A stretch of 6,177 nt of DNA from Actinomycetota bacterium (GTDB lineage: Bacteria; Actinomycetota; Actinomycetes; Actinomycetales; Microbacteriaceae). How positions within the stretch are numbered: the first letter of the stretch is position 1; each line of letters begins with the position of its first letter. A program made the translations under genes and the position numbers. Shown here in pieces: positions 1 to 5,438 of the stretch. The notes under the pieces are model-generated. The model was not told where the DNA came from and did not search any database. It saw only the letters and a list, made by a program, of their open reading frames with translations. The stretch spans positions 1-6,177 of the forward strand of contig VGAV01000155.1 of assembly GCA_016870695.1 (NCBI GenBank), read 5' to 3'.

Positions 1-668
1 CGCTCGAAGCGTCCTCCCCGCCCGTGGGTGAGGAGCACGACGGCATCCACCGAGGCCAGTCCCATGCCGCGCACGATGACGTCCGCGCCCGGGGTCAGCC
101 CGCGGAGGTCCGCGTCGGCGGTGAACGCCGGGGGGATGTAGACCAGGTCGTGGCGGGCGGCCGCGGCGAGCAGCTCGCGGGTCTCGCCCTCCGGGTCGCG
201 CCCGTTGTGGCCGAGCGCGTACACGACGACGTCGGCGGGCAGACGGATGCCGTCGGCCAGGGCCACCTCGTAGCCGTCGAGCGACTGGTCGACCCACTGC
301 ACCGTCCCCTGCTGCCAGCGCACCTCCACTCCGGGCGGGGCGATGGCGACCGTGCGGCGCCAGAACCAGTCCAGGTAGGCGCTTTGCAGCCGCCGGGTGG
401 AGAAGCTGTCTCCGCGCAGCGCGCGGAGCTCGGCATCCAGGTCGGGATCGTCGATGCGCGCGTCGGGGATCGCTCCGACGCGGACCCGCTCGGCCCACTC
501 GATGAGCGACGGACCGGAGCGCGCCGGTCCCGCGATGGTGGAGGTCTCGTCGGTGAAGACGGTCACGTCGCGGGCCATCGAGTTCAGCTTGAGGAGGGAC
601 GACTGCTCGCGGCGCCAGATCCGGCCGGCCCCCGGCGGGTAGGGGTCGACGAGGGTGAGGCGCAGCGG
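1..668 (-). pseudogene. FAD/NAD(P)-binding protein, 5'-truncated at a junction and running off the left edge
   Basis: The reverse strand reads without a stop from about 668 down to base 1 and gives a typical FAD/NAD(P)-binding (NAD_binding_9-like) protein. Seen in order: VDPYPPGAGRIWR, LNSMARDVTVF, GPSLIEWAE, VVYALGHN (about 204-230) and RGMGLASVDAVVLLTHGRGG (about 10-70). The family normally begins with a GxGxxG Rossmann motif some 25-40 residues before the VDPxPPGxGRxWR block. Here homology stops at about PLRLTL, and the frame continues without any start or GxGxxG into the antisense of an ABC ATPase gene. The N-terminus and promoter are therefore missing, and the 3' end lies outside the window. 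Members are flavin- and nicotinamide-binding proteins of unclear substrate, presumably cytosolic oxidoreductases. Without the dinucleotide fold the product should be inactive. It could instead be intact in the organism if the junction is an assembly error. Confidence 0.8.
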
Positions 669-952
669 CCATCGCGCAAGCCCTCGTGCTCGAGCCCGAC
701 GTCATCGTGCTCGACGAGCCGACCTCCGCGCTCGACGTCACCGTGCAGGCCGGGGTGTTCGACGTGCTCCGCCGCCTGCAGCGCGAGCGCGGCCTCACCT
801 ACCTCTTCGTCTCGCAAGACCTCGCCCTCGTCCGGCAGATCGCCGACACCGTCTCGGTGCTGAAGGACGGACGGGTCGTCGAGGCCGGCCGCGTCGCCGA
901 CGTGCTCTCGCACCCGCGCGAGGAGTACCGGGCGGTGGCGCGGCAGCGGTGA
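662..952 (+). pseudogene. ABC transporter ATP-binding protein (peptide/nickel type), C-terminal fragment
   Basis: The frame ending at the TGA at 950-952 encodes the last 96 or so residues of a Dpp/Opp-type ATPase: AAIAQALVLEPD after the signature region, Walker B with the catalytic Glu (VIVLDEPTSALD), then TYLFVSQDLALVRQIADTVSVL and the C-terminal GRVVEAGRVADVLSHP. Walker A, the Q-loop and the LSGGQ signature are absent. The frame meets a TGA at 656-658, and homology starts only at about 665, where the neighbouring FAD protein fragment also breaks. The switch-loop histidine expected in SHD is Gln (CAA, 815-817). The nearest in-frame start, GTG at 686, would leave a protein that cannot bind ATP. 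Family members energise import of peptides, nickel or similar solutes with two permeases and a binding protein, none of which is present here. I read it as a decaying remnant, or as one side of a chimeric join. Confidence 0.8.
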
Positions 953-974
953 GGGCGGCGCGGGCGGCTGTTCC

Positions 975-980
975 TACGAT
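975..980 (+). promoter_or_regulatory. -10-like element for the MFS gene (leaderless)
   Basis: TACGAT fits the actinobacterial TAnnnT -10 pattern. It ends 7 nt before the GTG at 988, which is the spacing expected when transcription starts on or next to the start codon. No clear -35 box is visible. The hexamer overlaps the ATG at 979, which argues against that ATG being the real start. Confidence 0.45.
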
Positions 981-987
981 GAGGGAC

Positions 988-2148
988 GTGACGACCCCTC
1001 CGCGCCTGGGCCCGCTGTACCTCGCGGGCTTCACCACCGCGTTCGGGGCCCACGGCGTCGCGGCCGCGCTCGGCACCGAGACCGACGAGATCGGCCTCAC
1101 GTTCTGGGGCCTGGGCCTCATCCTCGCGCTGTACGACATCGCGGAGGTCGTGCTCAAGCCCGTCTTCGGGGCGCTCAGCGACCGCATCGGGATCAAGCCC
1201 GTCGTCGTGGGCGGTCTGCTCGTGTTCGCTGCGGCATCCGTCCTCGGGGCCCTCGCCGGCACACCGGTGCTGCTCGCGCTCGCCCGGCTCGCACAGGGCG
1301 GCGCAGCGGCGGCGTTCTCGCCGGCATCGTCGTCGGCGGTCGCGCGTCTGGTCGGACCGGCGCAGGCCGGGCGGTACTTCGGCCGGTACGGCTCGTGGAA
1401 GAGCCTCGGATACGCGGGCGGACCGCTGATCGGTGGCGCGCTTATCCTGTGGCTCGGGCTGCCGGCGCTGTTCGCCGCACTCGCGCTCCTCGCGGTGGTG
1501 GCCGCAGCCACCACGGCGTGGGGCGTGCCCGCGCTCCCCGTGCTGCCGAAGCAGCGCGTCACCGTCCTGGAGCTGTTCCGCCAGTCCACGGCGCCGGCGT
1601 TCCTCGGCCCCGTCGTCCTCCTCGCGGTCGCGACCGCGACGCTCGGGGTCGCCGTCGGCTTCTTCCCGCTCGTCGCGGCGCAGCTGGGGGTGAACGCGCT
1701 CGTCGGAATGGCTGTCGTGAGCGTCGTCGCGGTCGTCTCCGCCGTCGTGCAGCCGCGCGCCGGCGGCATCCACGATTTCGCCCCCCACCTCGTCGGACGG
1801 GCCATGTCGCTCGGTGCGGTGCTCCTCGTCGCGAGCCTGCTGCTCGTGGCCGTCGCGCCGTCGCTGCCGACGCTGCTGGTCGCCGCCGTGCTCGTCGGAC
1901 TGGGGGTGGGGGTCATCACCCCGCTCGGGTTCGCGCGGCTCGCGGCCACCACCCCGGCCGCCCGCATGGGGCGGACGATGGGCAGCGCGGAGCTCGGCCG
2001 TGAGATCGGGGATGCCGGCGGTCCGATCCTCGTCGGAGCCGTCGCGGCGGCCACCGTGCTGCCCGTCGGGCTCGGCGTCATGGCTGTGGTCGCCGCCGGA
2101 TCCGCGGTCGCGGGAGGGGCGATGACGGTCCGCGCGTCGCGCCGCTGA
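988..2148 (+). CDS. MFS transporter, 12 transmembrane segments
   Basis: A complete membrane transporter of 386 residues from GTG 988 (389 from ATG 979). Family members move small solutes or drugs across the cytoplasmic membrane, usually by proton exchange; the substrate here is not readable. The protein is strongly hydrophobic with about twelve helices, six on each side of a central loop near residues 178-200 (PVLPKQRVTVLELF). MFS motif A is clear between helices 2 and 3: GALSDRIGIKP, residues 61-71. Helix 4 carries RLAQGGAAAAFSPASSS, resembling the RxxQGxgaA pattern of drug/proton antiporters. There is no ribosome binding site before either start. TACGAT at 975-980 suggests a leaderless transcript from GTG 988, and the ATG at 979 would overlap that box. 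The gene stands alone after the ABC fragment and converges with the hydrolase gene. An efflux role is plausible but is inference. Confidence 0.9.
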   Translation: MTTPPRLGPLYLAGFTTAFGAHGVAAALGTETDEIGLTFWGLGLILALYDIAEVVLKPVFGALSDRIGIKPVVVGGLLVFAAASVLGALAGTPVLLALARLAQGGAAAAFSPASSSAVARLVGPAQAGRYFGRYGSWKSLGYAGGPLIGGALILWLGLPALFAALALLAVVAAATTAWGVPALPVLPKQRVTVLELFRQSTAPAFLGPVVLLAVATATLGVAVGFFPLVAAQLGVNALVGMAVVSVVAVVSAVVQPRAGGIHDFAPHLVGRAMSLGAVLLVASLLLVAVAPSLPTLLVAAVLVGLGVGVITPLGFARLAATTPAARMGRTMGSAELGREIGDAGGPILVGAVAAATVLPVGLGVMAVVAAGSAVAGGAMTVRASRR

Positions 2149-2181
2149 CCGCCGTCGGAATCCGCAGGGAGGCGCCGACCT

Positions 2182-2224
2182 CGCAGAATGCCGGCCGGAA
2201 GCTGCGGGAGCGGCCGGTTCTGCG
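2182..2224. terminator. Bidirectional terminator-like hairpin between convergent genes
   Basis: Arms 2182-2197 and 2211-2224 pair as CGCAGAA/TTCTGCG plus CCGGCCG/CGGCCGG, with a 2-nt bulge (TG) and a 13-nt loop. It lies in the 90-bp gap between the 3' ends of the MFS gene (+) and the hydrolase gene (-), where a shared terminator is expected. There is no T-run on either side, so it would be a stem-only actinobacterial type. The stem is seen; the function is inferred. Confidence 0.5.
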
Positions 2225-2238
2225 GGATCCGGGTCGCC

Positions 2239-3135
2239 TCAGGCGGCGGGTCCAGCGGTGGCCGAGGCGATGATCTCCTGCGCCCGCGCGAGCGCCTCCT
2301 TCGCCTCCGGAAGCTGAGGCACGGCGACGAAGACGTGGAACGCATCGGGGTACAGGTGCAGCTCGACCGGCGTCCCGGCCGCCGCCGCCTTCTCGGCGAA
2401 GAGCTGGACGTCGGGGGCGAAGATGTCGACGCCGCCCTGGAAGACCGCCAGCGGCGGGAGGCCTGCGAGCGTGTCGGTCAGCGGGCTCAGCCACGGGTCG
2501 GTGAGGGGCCGGCCGCCGGCCCACTTCTGGGCGGCCCACACCAGCCCGGCCCTGCCGAGGACGGGGTCGTGGGCCTCGATGTCGGCGATCGCCGGGTTGG
2601 TCATGCGCGCGTCGACCCACGGGGCGAACAGCAGGACCGCCGCCGGCGAGCCGAGTCCCTCGTCGCGAGCGCGGAGGACGGATGCCACGGCGAGGGTTCC
2701 GCCCGCCGAGTCACCCGCGACGACGAGGGGCAGGCCGGACGACGCGAGGCCGTCGTAGACGGCGTGGAGTGCCGGGAACGTCTCCTCGCAGGTGTGCTCG
2801 GGCGCGAGCGGGTAAAGGGGGACGGTCACGCGCACGGGTGTCTCTGCGGCGAGGTGTTCGATGATCTGCCAGTGCAGGTCGATGAGGGGGTGCACGTACG
2901 CGCCGCCGTGCAGGTACAGCAGCTCGCCGGTCGGCGCCGAGCCCTTCGGCGACAGCGTGAGCACCGGCATCCCGTCCACCACCGAACGGACGACGTCGTG
3001 GCTGCGCTCGACGCTCGACGGGACGTCGGCGTCCACACGGTCGTGGGCGACCTCGGCGGCGATCGCTTCGGCGGAGGCGAGGGGCTTCGGCCGCAGGTGC
3101 AGGAGCGTGACGAGGGCCTTTGTGGGAAGCGACAT
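2239..3135 (-). CDS. Alpha/beta hydrolase (HSL/family IV esterase type, Abhydrolase_3)
   Basis: A cytosolic carboxylester hydrolase of 298 residues, the usual length for the hormone-sensitive-lipase-like bacterial family. The oxyanion-hole motif HGGAY is at residues 76-80, preceded by LLYL. The nucleophile elbow GDSAGG is at 141-146 with Ser143. The likely acid is Asp237 in GGVDIFAPD and the base is His267 in PDAFHVF, so the triad is complete. PLYPLAPEH at 106-114 is another family hallmark. There is no signal peptide or membrane segment. The ATG start is supported by AGGAG (3143-3147 on the minus strand) 7 nt upstream. The monooxygenase gene ends 37 bp upstream on the same strand, so the two are probably co-transcribed, and the esterase may act on the oxidised product. 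The actual substrate (ester, lactone or acetylated compound) cannot be read from sequence. Confidence 0.92.
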   Translation of the reverse strand: MSLPTKALVTLLHLRPKPLASAEAIAAEVAHDRVDADVPSSVERSHDVVRSVVDGMPVLTLSPKGSAPTGELLYLHGGAYVHPLIDLHWQIIEHLAAETPVRVTVPLYPLAPEHTCEETFPALHAVYDGLASSGLPLVVAGDSAGGTLAVASVLRARDEGLGSPAAVLLFAPWVDARMTNPAIADIEAHDPVLGRAGLVWAAQKWAGGRPLTDPWLSPLTDTLAGLPPLAVFQGGVDIFAPDVQLFAEKAAAAGTPVELHLYPDAFHVFVAVPQLPEAKEALARAQEIIASATAGPAA

Positions 3136-3172
3136 GCGGCTTCTCCTCTCCGGGAGCGTCGGGGACGAAGGG

Positions 3173-4186
3173 TCAGGCGGCGGGGGACTCCCAGCCGAGC
3201 AGAGGTCCGAGCCGTCCCGCGATGTCCTCGAGGATCTGAACGTAGTCGTCGGGGGCGAAGTCGAACGGCAGGGCGAACGCGACCTCGTCGACCTGCGGGA
3301 ACGAGCGCGACGACAGCAGCCGCTCCGCGATCTGCTCCGAGGTGCCGACGATGTCTTCCGCGAAGAGCAGTCCCTTGGGGCCCTGAGGGATGCCGACCCG
3401 TCCCCGCCGCGCCTCGGCGTAGGCCTCGTAGCGTCGGACCTGCTCCGGCGTGGCCGAGTCGGTCGGGACCACGACCAGGCCCTGCGACACCCGCGCGCGC
3501 TCGCCGTCCGGGTGCGTCTCGCGGTACTGGCGGATCTGCGCGTCCTGCTCGGCGTCGAAGTCGGTGGAGTGCACGGACTGGATGACGCTGCTCGTCAGCA
3601 GATGGAACCCGTTCTCGGCCGCCCAGGCCGTGGACGTCGGACTGCCGGCGCCGTACCAGAGACGGTCGGCGAGACCGGCGGCGTGCGGCTCGATGCGTTC
3701 GGAGTACTCCTCGATCCCCTCCGTCCCGGCGAACGGGCTGACCTGCACGCCGGCGAGGAAGCGGCGCAGGCGCGCGAGGCGTTCGTACCCGAAGTCCTCG
3801 CGGTCGGCCGTGTTGGGGTAGAGCGCGGGGGCGATCTCGTCGAGGCGCCGCGGCGGCCCGACCGAGAAACCGGGCTGCAGCCGGCCGCCCGAGAGCACGT
3901 CGACGGTCGCGAGGTCCTCGGCGAGGCGGAGCGGATTCTCCCATCCGAGCGGGATAACCGCGGTGCCGAGGCGGATGCGGCTCGTGCGCTGGGATGCCGC
4001 GGCTAGCACGGCCACGGGCGAGGAGATGCCGTACTGCAGGTGGCGGTCGCGCAGCCAGGCGTTGTCGAAGCCGAGGCGCTCGCCGCGTTCGATGATCGAC
4101 AGCGTGGTCTCGTGCCCGGCGCGGGGGTCGTCGCGGTCGAAGAGGCCGATGGTGAGGAAGCCGAGGGAGCGCAGCGGTCGGGTCAC
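3173..4186 (-). CDS. LLM-class flavin-dependent oxidoreductase (KPN_01858-like)
   Basis: A 337-residue luciferase-like monooxygenase expected to use reduced FMN and O2 to oxidise an organic substrate in the cytosol. Family features run through the whole length: the N-terminal strand RSLGFLTIGLFD; LGFDNAWLRDRHLQYGISSP (38-57); RIRLGTAVIPLGWENPLRLAEDLATVDVLSGGR (70-102), the typical bacterial luciferase core; DRLWYGAGS (174-182); and the C-terminal GTSEQIAERL (281-290) and EVAFALPF (301-308). From memory the wording is closest to the putative FMN-dependent LLM family KPN_01858, whose genes I recall near ABC importers and FAD-binding proteins; I have not checked this. The start is GTG at 4184-4186, with TAGCGT 6 nt upstream and no Shine-Dalgarno, so probably leaderless. 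It is the first gene of a likely operon with the hydrolase. The substrate is unknown. Confidence 0.9.
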   Translation of the reverse strand: MTRPLRSLGFLTIGLFDRDDPRAGHETTLSIIERGERLGFDNAWLRDRHLQYGISSPVAVLAAASQRTSRIRLGTAVIPLGWENPLRLAEDLATVDVLSGGRLQPGFSVGPPRRLDEIAPALYPNTADREDFGYERLARLRRFLAGVQVSPFAGTEGIEEYSERIEPHAAGLADRLWYGAGSPTSTAWAAENGFHLLTSSVIQSVHSTDFDAEQDAQIRQYRETHPDGERARVSQGLVVVPTDSATPEQVRRYEAYAEARRGRVGIPQGPKGLLFAEDIVGTSEQIAERLLSSRSFPQVDEVAFALPFDFAPDDYVQILEDIAGRLGPLLGWESPAA

Positions 4187-4192
4187 ATCGCC

Positions 4193-4198
4193 ACGCTA
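4193..4198 (-). promoter_or_regulatory. -10-like element for the monooxygenase gene (leaderless)
   Basis: Minus-strand TAGCGT fits TAnnnT and lies exactly 6 nt before the GTG start at 4186. No purine-rich ribosome binding site is present between them, which supports a leaderless mRNA. No convincing -35 hexamer lies 16-18 nt further upstream; that position falls at the edge of the tandem hairpin repeat. Confidence 0.5.
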
Positions 4199-4217
4199 GC
4201 CGCGGCGGTGCCCCCCT

Positions 4218-4294
4218 CAGCGCTGACTTGTCACAGATGTACGCGCGGGGCTGCTCCTGGCGTGCATTTGTGCCAAGTCACGGCCTCCACGGGT
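4218..4294. repeat. Tandem palindromic repeat, copy 1 (77 bp)
   Basis: First of two direct copies spaced 85 bp start to start. It contains a 21-bp imperfect stem, 4224-4244 against 4260-4280, opening with TGACTTG and closing with CAAGTCA, around a 15-nt loop (4245-4259, GGGGCTGCTCC core). As plus-strand RNA the stem has 18 Watson-Crick pairs, two G-U pairs and one U-C mismatch. It ends with a conserved tail CACGGCCTCCACGGGT. It lies 20 bp upstream of the monooxygenase -10 box. It could be a dispersed extragenic palindrome, part of the GNAT terminator, or a regulator-binding array. Confidence 0.85.
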
Positions 4295-4302
4295 CCGTCC
4301 GC

Positions 4303-4379
4303 CAGCGCTGACTTGTCACAGATGCACGCGCGGGGCTGCTCCTGGCGTGCATCTGCGCCAAGTCACGGCCTTCACGGGT
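4303..4379. repeat. Tandem palindromic repeat, copy 2 (77 bp)
   Basis: Second copy, differing from copy 1 at four positions, all transitions (4240/4325, 4268/4353, 4271/4356, 4287/4372). The stem is 4309-4329 against 4345-4365: 19 Watson-Crick pairs and two mismatches on the plus strand, one of which becomes G-U on the minus strand. An 8-bp spacer (4295-4302) separates the copies. It lies 33 bp past the GNAT stop codon on the transcribed side, so it could act as that gene's terminator. Confidence 0.85.
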
Positions 4380-4412
4380 TTGCACGCTGCGGCCGGGGAG
4401 AGGGCTCGGTGG

Positions 4413-5129
4413 TCAAGCGGGAGTGCGGACCGCGGCGAAGCGATTGCGGCGGCGGAGCGCGAAGCCCAGCTTCTCGTACGCCGCGATCGCGTTGACGTTC
4501 GTCGCCGCCGCGTGGAGCAGCGCGCGGTCGCCACGCTGCTGGATGTGGAAGGCGACGTCCAGCACGAGGCGCGAGGCAAGGCCCTGGCGCCGGTGATCGG
4601 CGTCGACCGCGACGGCGCTGATCTCCGTCCACCCGGTGGGGTGGAGGCGCTCGCCCGCCATTGTGACGAGTCGGCCCTCCCGGCGGATGCCGATGTAGCG
4701 GCCGAGCTCGTAGGTCCGGGGCCGGAACGGGCCGGGCTGATTGCGGTCGACGATCGCGAGCATATCGGCCGCGTCCGCGGCATCCAATTCGACCGCCTCG
4801 TCGTCGGGGCGCGTCTGCAGCGCGTCGGTCTCGACGAGCTGCACGCCCTCACCTCCGCCGACGTACTCCCAGCCGGCGGGGATCTCGCCGTCGTAGCCCG
4901 ACAGGCCGACGTCGGCGCCGGGTCCGACGAGGTCGCGCAGCGCGTCCCACACGCCGGGTTCGTCCCACGTGCGCACCGCGACGAAGGGAGCGACGTCGGC
5001 CGGGTAGCGCCGCACGAGGTCCCCGCCGATCGCGAACGACGCGTGCGGGCCGGCGAGCGAGTGCCAGGCGGCGTTGTCGAGGACGGTGGCGTCGGCGTGC
5101 GGAATGTCGAGGGTCGAGGCACAGGTCAC
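4413..5129 (-). CDS. GNAT family N-acetyltransferase (FR47-like)
   Basis: A cytosolic acetyltransferase of 238 residues that would transfer acetyl from acetyl-CoA to an amine on an unidentified substrate. The C-terminal half is a clear GNAT domain: DMLAIVDRNQPGPF and ELGRYIGIRREGRLVTMAGER (about 122-161), motif A with ISAVAVDADHRRQGLASRL (170-188) where RRQGLA is the acetyl-CoA pyrophosphate loop, and motif B NVNAIAAYEKLGF (211-223). The first 100 residues are an extra N-terminal region (SFAIGGDLVRRY, PFVAVRTW) seen in FR47-like two-part members. GTG 5127-5129 was chosen because family-like sequence begins just after it and a weak -10-like CAGAGT (5136-5141) lies 6 nt upstream; no Shine-Dalgarno is visible. 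Longer in-frame readings upstream are Arg/Ser-rich and look non-coding. It is probably a single transcription unit ending before the hairpin repeats. Confidence 0.88.
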   Translation of the reverse strand: MTCASTLDIPHADATVLDNAAWHSLAGPHASFAIGGDLVRRYPADVAPFVAVRTWDEPGVWDALRDLVGPGADVGLSGYDGEIPAGWEYVGGGEGVQLVETDALQTRPDDEAVELDAADAADMLAIVDRNQPGPFRPRTYELGRYIGIRREGRLVTMAGERLHPTGWTEISAVAVDADHRRQGLASRLVLDVAFHIQQRGDRALLHAAATNVNAIAAYEKLGFALRRRNRFAAVRTPA

Positions 5130-5299
5130 CGGGCCACTCTGCGCCTCTCCGTCGCGGCGGGCAAACCGGGCGCGGCGACGGCGTCCGTTCTGTGTCGGCC
5201 CGTGAACTCGCGCGTCGCCGCATGACGGAGACGTCGGGCGGAGCGCGACCGGTGTTACCCGCGGTTTCCGCGCGCGCACGGCGACACCGTGGTCCCGGC

Positions 5300-5305
5300 G
5301 ATAGT
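5300..5305 (+). promoter_or_regulatory. -10-like element before a possible small ORF
   Basis: GATAGT differs from the classic TATAGT form at one position and lies exactly 6 nt before ATG 5312, the same geometry as at the phosphatase and monooxygenase genes. A short inverted repeat (5277-5291) ends 8 bp upstream. It may promote the small ORF or provide an upstream start for the phosphatase gene. Confidence 0.3.
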
Positions 5306-5311
5306 GACGGG

Positions 5312-5434
5312 ATGACGACGGGGCACGGGACCTGGACCATCGAACGCGTCGACGGGCACGGACGGCCGCTGTCGCGCACGGCATCCCGTCCTGTCAACGC
5401 CCGAACGGGGCCCGCCGCCGTCGCCGTACGGTGA
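5312..5434 (+). CDS. Possible leaderless small protein, 40 aa, unrecognised
   Basis: ATG 5312 opens a frame for 40 residues beginning MTTGHGTWTIERVDGHGRPL and ending at the TGA at 5432-5434, 4 bp before the phosphatase start. I do not recognise the product. It has no hydrophobic stretch and no cysteine, and is basic toward the C-terminus. Its support is positional only: GATAGT sits 6 nt upstream of the ATG, and the first half has a reasonable residue mix (W, T, I, E). Against it, the second half is Ala/Arg/Pro-rich as in random high-GC frames, and the stop overlaps the phosphatase -10 box. It may be chance, or a 5' leader peptide. Confidence 0.25.
   Translation: MTTGHGTWTIERVDGHGRPLSRTASRPVNARTGPAAVAVR
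5427..5432 (+). promoter_or_regulatory. -10-like element for the phosphatase gene (leaderless)
   Basis: TACGGT fits TAnnnT and ends 6 nt before ATG 5439. No Shine-Dalgarno lies in the 6-nt gap (GACCTG), so a leaderless transcript starting at the ATG is the simplest reading. No obvious -35 box is seen. Confidence 0.5.
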
Positions 5435-5438
5435 CCTG

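Larger units (their letters stand above)
5130..5438. other. Divergent intergenic region between GNAT and phosphatase genes
   Basis: These 309 bp separate two divergently transcribed genes. They hold the weak GNAT -10 (CAGAGT, 5136-5141 minus strand), a perfect 5-bp inverted repeat CACGG-N5-CCGTG (5277-5291), a GATAGT box (5300-5305) in front of a 40-codon open frame, and the phosphatase -10 (5427-5432). I see no tRNA, transposase or longer credible gene in 5142-5276. Confidence 0.5.

Noticed and set aside
686..952. ABC fragment as a small intact gene from GTG 686
   Set aside because: It would begin in the middle of the nucleotide-binding domain without Walker A or signature. Homology extends upstream of 686 to the junction, so this is a remnant rather than a short gene.
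655..2148. 497-residue plus-strand reading with the MFS protein preceded by about 108 Arg/Pro/Ala-rich residues
   Set aside because: The extra N-terminus is an out-of-frame reading of the ABC fragment. MFS homology begins only after 979-988, where a -10-like box also lies.
795..2345. 516-residue minus-strand frame opposite the MFS gene
   Set aside because: Ser/Thr/Arg/Pro-rich antisense of a high-GC gene, with no recognisable domain.
2188..4006. Long plus-strand frames (2188-3585 and 2861-4006) opposite the hydrolase and monooxygenase
   Set aside because: Both are antisense shadows of two well-supported proteins with complete motifs. Their composition is low-complexity Arg/Gly/Ala.
4218..4379. 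CRISPR array
   Set aside because: There are only two units with an 8-bp spacer, each unit is a long internal palindrome, and no cas gene is present.
4218..4379. Insertion sequence ends
   Set aside because: The copies are in direct orientation 85 bp apart, with no transposase between or beside them and no target duplication.
4413..5384. GNAT gene starting at 5384 (323 residues)
   Set aside because: The first 85 residues are Arg/Ser-rich with no family resemblance, and they run across the divergent promoter region. GTG 5129 fits the domain start.
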